Of a stretch of DNA of 64,000 bases, positions 59,277 to 64,000 are shown one piece after another. The notes below the pieces were generated by a model. That model was not told where the DNA came from. It saw nothing but the letters and a program-made list of their open reading frames with translations, and made no database searches. Every line of letters begins with the position of its first letter. The first letter of the stretch is position 1. Position numbers and translations under genes: made by a program. Source of the stretch: Bacteroidota bacterium (GTDB taxonomy: Bacteria > Bacteroidota > Bacteroidia > B-17B0 > Aurantibacillaceae). Location: the NCBI GenBank assembly GCA_018267825.1, contig JAFDXR010000019.1, positions 28,630 through 92,629 on the forward strand, in the 5' to 3' direction.

Positions 59277-61745
59277 TTATTTCGATTTCTTTTTCGCAGG
59301 AGCTTTTTTCTTCGCTGCTACTTTCTTAGGAGCGTTTTTTTTAGCAGCTGCTTTCTTCACCGCTGTTTTCTTTGCCGGTTTTTCCTTGGCAATTTTAACC
59401 ACTTTGGCTTTACCCTTACCTTTGCTGGCTTTGAGGGCTGCATTGGCAATCACCGCTTCATATTTATCGACACCACCGATCAGCTGAACCACATCACCGA
59501 ACTCGAGTTTATCGGCTTCCATGGTTTTCGGAATTTTGAAATAATCTTTTCCTAAAGCAATGAAAGGTCCCCAGCGACCGTTCAGTACTTTCAGGTCAGG
59601 GTTTTCATCGTAGGTACGTATAATTTTATCGGCATCCTTCTGGCGTTTTGCCAGGATCAATTCGATGCAACGCTCACCCGTAACCGAATACGGATCATCT
59701 TCTTTGGTTAAGGATGTGAATACGCTGTTGTGTACAACATACGGTCCGAAACGACCGATCCCAACTTTCATTTCCTTGCCTTCAAACTCACCCACAATCC
59801 GCGGCATCTTAAACAAGTTAAGTGCTTCGTCGAGGGTAATGGTTTCCATACGCTGATCTTTGCGAAGACTTGCAAATTGCGGTTTCTCACCGGTCTCTTC
59901 ATTCGTTTCACCGATCTGCGCCAGGGGTCCGAAACGACCGATGCGCACAATTACAGGTTTACCTGAAACCGGATCAATACCAAGCTGGCGTTCGCCGCTG
60001 GCACGTTCCGAATTGTCGATGGTTTTTTCAACGGTTTTATGAAATGGTTTATAAAACTCTTTCAGCATTTTAGTCCAATCGAGTTTCCCTTCTGCAATCT
60101 CATCAAACTCTTCTTCAACCTTTGCTGTAAAATGAAAATCGAGGATATCCGGGAAATACTGCAGTAAAAAGTCATTCACAACCATACCTATATCGGTCGG
60201 AAACAGTTTTGATTTTTCAGCACCCGTATTTTCCGTCTTAATTTCTTTGGCAATACTTCCTTTCGTCAACACCAGGTTTACGTACTGACGTGGTGTTCCT
60301 TCTTTATCGGTTTTCTCTACGTAATTACGCTTCTGTACGGTGGAGATCGTTGGCGCGTATGTCGACGGGCGGCCGATGCCGAGCTCTTCCAGTTTCTTTA
60401 CCAGGCTGGCTTCTGTATAACGTGCAGGGTGATGTGTGAAACGTTGTGTCGCTGAAATCTCCATATTTTCGAGCACATCGCCTACCGACATCGGAGGCAG
60501 CATCGATGAGTTTTCTTCGGTTTCCTCATCGTCGGTTCCTTCCATATATACTTTCAGGAAACCGTCGAATTTCAACACTTCGCCCTGTGCTACAAATAAT
60601 TCAGTAGTTCCTGAAACATTGATCTTAGCAGTTGTTTTTTCCAGTTCTGCATCACTCATCTGGGAAGCAATGGTGCGTTTCCAGATCAGCTCATAAAGGC
60701 GTTGTTCATTACGCTCACCATCTACAGTCTGGTTGGTAATGTATGTCGGGCGGATGGCCTCGTGAGCCTCCTGGGCACCTTTACTCTTGGTTTTATACTG
60801 GCGGGGCTGATAATATTTTGCACCGTAATTGGCGTGAATGGCTTCATTGGCCTGGTTCATGGCTGTTTCCGAGAGATTCACACTATCCGTTCTCATATAG
60901 GTGATCTTACCGGCTTCATATAAGCGCTGAGCCAGCATCATGGTTTGTGCTACCGAATAACCCAGTTTACGCGCAGCCTCCTGTTGCAGGGTAGATGTGG
61001 TAAATGGTGCAGACGGCGAACGTTTTGCCGGTTTGGTTTCGAGGCTCTCTATTTTGAAAGAAGCGGCTTTGCATTTTTCGAGGAAAGCCTGTGCTTCCGG
61101 TTCCGTAGCAAAACGTTTATCCAGTTCGGCTTTCAACACAGCATTACCTACTTTAAATAGGGCCACTACTTTAAACGCCGATGTCGATTTAAAATTCTGG
61201 ATCTCGCGCTCGCGTTCCACAATTAAACGCACAGCCACCGACTGAACGCGGCCGGCCGATAAACTCGGGCGAACCTTGCGCCACAGGATCGGGGAAAGCT
61301 CAAAACCTACCAGGCGGTCCAATACACGGCGCGCCTGCTGGGCATTAACGAGGTTTATATCAATACTGCGTGGATTCTGAATGGCTTTCTGAATGGCCGG
61401 TTTTGTAATTTCGTGAAATACAATACGCTTGGTACGTTTTGGTTCCAGGTTCAGGGTTTCATATAAATGCCATGAAATAGCTTCTCCTTCGCGGTCCTCA
61501 TCGGAAGCGAGCCAAACCATCTCGGCATTCTTGCTTAGTTTTTTTAACTCGGCAATAACCTTTTCTTTATCGGGTTGAACCTCGTAAGTAGGTGTGAAAT
61601 TATTCTCGATGTCGACCCCATATCCTTTTTTTACCAGGTCACGGATATGTCCAAAACTCGATTTTACTGTAAAATCCTTTCCTAAAAATCCTTCGATTGT
61701 TTTGGCTTTGGCAGGTGACTCGACTATTACCAGGTTTTTGCTCAT
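59277..61745 (-). CDS. topA: DNA topoisomerase I with Lys/Ala-rich C-terminal tail
   Basis: 822 residues; type IA topoisomerase that relaxes negative supercoils. TOPRIM domain at the N-terminus (LVIVESPAKAKTIEGFL; ASDEDREGEAISWHL near 80), the catalytic Tyr in KITYMRTDSVNLS near residue 290, and the core clamp to about 590. Then come three repeats of the zinc-free topoisomerase C-terminal domain (IGRFGPLAQIG, IGRFGPYVVHN, NGRWGPFIALG). The last 50 or so residues are a Lys/Ala/Pro tail (KPAKKTAVKKAAAKK) like the one on adk. No zinc-finger cysteines. Confidence 0.97.
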   Translation of the reverse strand: MSKNLVIVESPAKAKTIEGFLGKDFTVKSSFGHIRDLVKKGYGVDIENNFTPTYEVQPDKEKVIAELKKLSKNAEMVWLASDEDREGEAISWHLYETLNLEPKRTKRIVFHEITKPAIQKAIQNPRSIDINLVNAQQARRVLDRLVGFELSPILWRKVRPSLSAGRVQSVAVRLIVEREREIQNFKSTSAFKVVALFKVGNAVLKAELDKRFATEPEAQAFLEKCKAASFKIESLETKPAKRSPSAPFTTSTLQQEAARKLGYSVAQTMMLAQRLYEAGKITYMRTDSVNLSETAMNQANEAIHANYGAKYYQPRQYKTKSKGAQEAHEAIRPTYITNQTVDGERNEQRLYELIWKRTIASQMSDAELEKTTAKINVSGTTELFVAQGEVLKFDGFLKVYMEGTDDEETEENSSMLPPMSVGDVLENMEISATQRFTHHPARYTEASLVKKLEELGIGRPSTYAPTISTVQKRNYVEKTDKEGTPRQYVNLVLTKGSIAKEIKTENTGAEKSKLFPTDIGMVVNDFLLQYFPDILDFHFTAKVEEEFDEIAEGKLDWTKMLKEFYKPFHKTVEKTIDNSERASGERQLGIDPVSGKPVIVRIGRFGPLAQIGETNEETGEKPQFASLRKDQRMETITLDEALNLFKMPRIVGEFEGKEMKVGIGRFGPYVVHNSVFTSLTKEDDPYSVTGERCIELILAKRQKDADKIIRTYDENPDLKVLNGRWGPFIALGKDYFKIPKTMEADKLEFGDVVQLIGGVDKYEAVIANAALKASKGKGKAKVVKIAKEKPAKKTAVKKAAAKKNAPKKVAAKKKAPAKKKSK

Positions 61746-62025
61746 GTTTTTAATTAAGGAATTAAACTCGCTATTCGATACCTTTTAACTTAAAAAAATA
61801 GTCAAAGTACTGAACTTAAAGCAATTAGCAGTTACACTTATTTATCAGCTTCCGCAAAATTTATACTAAAATCTGCTTCTTCATTCAATAAAAAGTCTGC
61901 AAAGGAAAAAAATAAATTCTGAAAAAACCAAATTGCTTACTAAACGGCCCCGCAGGATGGTTAAAATACCTTAAACTGTCAAAATGACATAATTATTTCG
62001 TAACTTGCGGCCTTTATTGGAATTC
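61746..62025. other. Divergent topA-miaB intergenic region
   Basis: AT-rich and without a gene. Neither strand has a full TTG-N19-TAnnTTTG match. The nearest is TACTTTG on the minus strand near 61805, one base short of the consensus. Confidence 0.5.
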
Positions 62026-63459
62026 ATGGAGTTTGAGAACAAGGTAATTGATGAAAAAAGGCAGGGTGAAGCCCTGTTAAAAAAAAATATTCCCGGAGCT
62101 AAAAAAAAGATGTTCCTGGAAAGTTATGGCTGTCAGATGAATTTTGCCGACAGCGAAGTGGTTGCTTCTATTTTAATGAATGAAGGCTATACCACTACCG
62201 ATAATTTCAAAGAAGCGGATGTTATTTTTGTAAACACCTGTGCCATTCGTGAAAATGCCGAAAGCCGGGTACGTCAGCGTTTACAGGACTATAAAAAAGT
62301 AAAGAAGAATAATCCCAATGCACTCATCGGCGTATTGGGCTGTATGGCCGAACGCCTGAAATCGCAATTTCTGGAGCAGGAAAAACTGGTTGATATTGTT
62401 GTAGGACCCGATGCCTACCGCGATCTGCCTAACCTCATCGAAACCGCTGAAGGTGGGCAGAAAGCCATCAATGTTATTCTGAGCAAAGAAGAAACCTATG
62501 CGGATATTACACCGGTACGCCTCGACCAGAACGGTGTGAGTGCATTTATCAGTATTATGCGTGGCTGCGACAACATGTGCAGCTTTTGCGTGGTGCCATT
62601 TACACGTGGCCGCGAGCGGAGCCGCGATCCTGAAAGCATTGTGAAGGAAGTACGTGAAGCCTTTGAAAATGGCTACCGCGAAGTTACGCTCCTCGGGCAA
62701 AACGTCGATTCCTATATCTGGGCCGGCGGGGGTCTTAAAAAAGAAATTCTCACGGAGGAGCAACGCCGCGAAGCCGTTACTTTTGCTCAGCTGCTTGAAA
62801 AAGTGGCCCTCATCCATCCGGATTTGCGTGTGCGTTTCTCGACATCGCATCCCAAAGATATGACCGACGATGTACTCTATACCATGGCTAAGTACGAAAA
62901 CATCTGCAAGTATATTCACCTGCCCGTTCAAAGCGGAAACAGTGAAATACTGGATAAGATGAACCGTGGTTATACCCGCGAATGGTATCTGGATCGTATA
63001 GCAGCCATACGCCGTATCATGCCTGACGCCGCTATATCATCGGATGTGATCAGTGGTTTTTGCGGCGAAACGGAAGAACAGCATCGCGACACACTCTCAT
63101 TGATGGAAGCCGTGCGCTATGATTTCGCTTATATGTTTGCATACAGCGAACGTCCTAAAACACTGGCCGAACGTAAATACAAAGACGATGTACCGGAGGA
63201 TGTAAAAAAACGCAGGCTGACGGAGATTGTAGATCTCCAGCGGAAACACAGTGAAGAACGTACCCGGCAGGGCGTGGGAAAAGTGCACCGCGTGCTGATT
63301 GAAAACGAATCGAAAAAATCGGCCACTCAATGGAGCGGGCGAAATTCGCAAAACACAACGGTGGTTTTCGATAAAGGCAACTTTAAGAAAGGCGACTATG
63401 TAAATGTACTCGCTACGAGTTGCACAACCAGCACGCTAATCGGTGAAGTTGTAAATTAG
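62026..63459 (+). CDS. miaB: tRNA-2-methylthio-N6-dimethylallyladenosine synthase
   Basis: 477 residues from the ATG at 62026 (seven residues longer from a TTG). Radical-SAM methylthiotransferase that modifies A37 of tRNAs reading UNN codons. UPF0004 domain cysteines for the second cluster lie in YGCQMNF, NTCAIRE and LGCMAER; the radical-SAM triad is CDNMCSFC near residue 185; [12 protein letters not shown] and [10 protein letters not shown] follow; a C-terminal TRAM domain (about 410-477, [21 protein letters not shown]) binds RNA. Length and motifs fit MiaB rather than MtaB or RimO. Confidence 0.96.
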   Translation: MEFENKVIDEKRQGEALLKKNIPGAKKKMFLESYGCQMNFADSEVVASILMNEGYTTTDNFKEADVIFVNTCAIRENAESRVRQRLQDYKKVKKNNPNALIGVLGCMAERLKSQFLEQEKLVDIVVGPDAYRDLPNLIETAEGGQKAINVILSKEETYADITPVRLDQNGVSAFISIMRGCDNMCSFCVVPFTRGRERSRDPESIVKEVREAFENGYREVTLLGQNVDSYIWAGGGLKKEILTEEQRREAVTFAQLLEKVALIHPDLRVRFSTSHPKDMTDDVLYTMAKYENICKYIHLPVQSGNSEILDKMNRGYTREWYLDRIAAIRRIMPDAAISSDVISGFCGETEEQHRDTLSLMEAVRYDFAYMFAYSERPKTLAERKYKDDVPEDVKKRRLTEIVDLQRKHSEERTRQGVGKVHRVLIENESKKSATQWSGRNSQNTTVVFDKGNFKKGDYVNVLATSCTTSTLIGEVVN

Positions 63460-63619
63460 TGTCGCGGATCACGACAAAAAAGCATGCTGCTGCACTATGG
63501 CATACAAATGGTTAAGTTCATGGGCACTTAATCAAAAAAGAAATCGACTCCGGAACTGAAAACAGGATTTTTATAATCTTTATTTGAAGTCTCTGGGTCC
63601 TGAATCATAAATCATAAGA
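63460..63619. other. Short intergenic spacer
   Basis: 160 bp between miaB and the AAA+ regulator. No hairpin terminator or clear promoter recognised. Confidence 0.4.
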
Positions 63620-64000
63620 ATGAATATTGCAGATATAAAACAACGCTTTGGAATTATTGGCCACAACGCCGCTCTTGACCGGGCCATAGACGTTGCCAGG
63701 CAGGTAGCTCCTACCGACCTCAGCGTGCTCATAAACGGCGAAAGCGGTACGGGTAAGGAAGCATTCCCTCAGATTATTCATCAGAACTCATCGCGTAAAC
63801 ACGGACAGTACATTGCAGTAAACTGTGGTGCTATTCCTGAAGGAACCATCGACAGTGAATTATTCGGGCATGAAAAAGGATCGTTTACCGGCGCTCACGA
63901 AGCCCGCAAGGGTTATTTTGAAGTAGCCGATGGGGGTACCATTTTCCTGGACGAAGTCGGCGAACTGCCTTTGTCGACACAGGCCCGCCTGTTGCGTGTA
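63620..64000 (+). CDS. Sigma-54-activator-type AAA+ regulator, N-terminal part (cut by the window)
   Basis: 127 codons are open from the ATG at 63620 to the window edge. The product begins directly with the AAA+ domain, with only about ten residues before it: Walker A NGESGTGKE at about 39-47, VNCGAIPEGTIDSELFGHE, GSFTGAHEARKG (the GAFTGA loop that contacts sigma-54, with Ser for Ala), and Walker B GGTIFLDEVGELP near 110. It has no receiver, GAF or PAS domain in front. In Bacteroidota such proteins are usually one-component activators with a C-terminal HTH, which lies beyond the window. Confidence 0.92.
   Translation, partial: MNIADIKQRFGIIGHNAALDRAIDVARQVAPTDLSVLINGESGTGKEAFPQIIHQNSSRKHGQYIAVNCGAIPEGTIDSELFGHEKGSFTGAHEARKGYFEVADGGTIFLDEVGELPLSTQARLLRV

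Overview
The window is chromosomal DNA from a member of the Bacteroidota. Evidence in the sequence: type IX secretion (T9SS) cargo with type A and type B C-terminal sorting domains, a PorP/SprF-like outer-membrane protein, lipoproteins that join TPR, PD40 propeller and OmpA-like domains, an Alternative Complex III plus aa3-oxidase operon, the hpt-adk-obg gene order, and promoter-like TAnnTTTG elements upstream of many genes. I cannot fix the order or genus; a free-living aerobe of the Chitinophagales/Sphingobacteriales/Flavobacteriales type is plausible. No tRNA, CRISPR array, insertion sequence or prophage was seen.

Layout. 1-3860 (minus strand) is an AT-rich accessory stretch: a cut-off secreted DNRLRE-domain protein, a small secreted protein, then four small envelope proteins of unknown function separated by two near-identical 200-bp direct repeats and a short motif repeated after every gene. 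3919-16075 (minus) holds a DUF3859-like protein and then the respiratory operon actABCDEF-ctaC-ctaD, which takes electrons from quinol through ACIII to oxygen. 16593-18584 (plus) is a PorE-like lipoprotein. 18659-21558 (minus) is hpt-adk-obg; the adenylate kinase carries a long histone-H1-like basic tail. 21624-23267 (plus) is purK-purE. 23367-26319 (plus) encodes two coupled outer-membrane barrel proteins, the second with a helix-hairpin-helix module. 26316-33183 (minus) is a T9SS type B operon: a 1426-residue PKD-repeat cargo, a TPR/PD40 protein and a PorP/SprF-like protein, directly downstream of the RNase P RNA gene rnpB. A DUF2027-Smr protein and a T9SS type A, SprB-repeat protein follow.

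37983-41184 (minus) carries an HD-domain/CoaD fusion, an M16 peptidase and a nitronate-monooxygenase-like enzyme. 41252-43950 (minus) is a signalling operon: lipoprotein, 7-TM protein, histidine kinase and LuxR-type response regulator, with two AGGTA/TACCT palindromes upstream. 44519-45430 is a DUF6089-like outer-membrane protein. 45549-54865 is a tandem trio of secreted MORN-variant (YwqK-like) proteins of 1016-1039 residues, the most unusual locus here. The right end holds an ABC-F ATPase, a short MORN-variant protein, a secreted propeller-like protein, topA (again with a Lys/Ala tail), miaB and the start of a sigma-54-activator-type AAA+ regulator.

Start codons were chosen from signal peptides, overlaps and family N-termini; where a longer frame exists only through TTG or GTG, the ATG was usually preferred.
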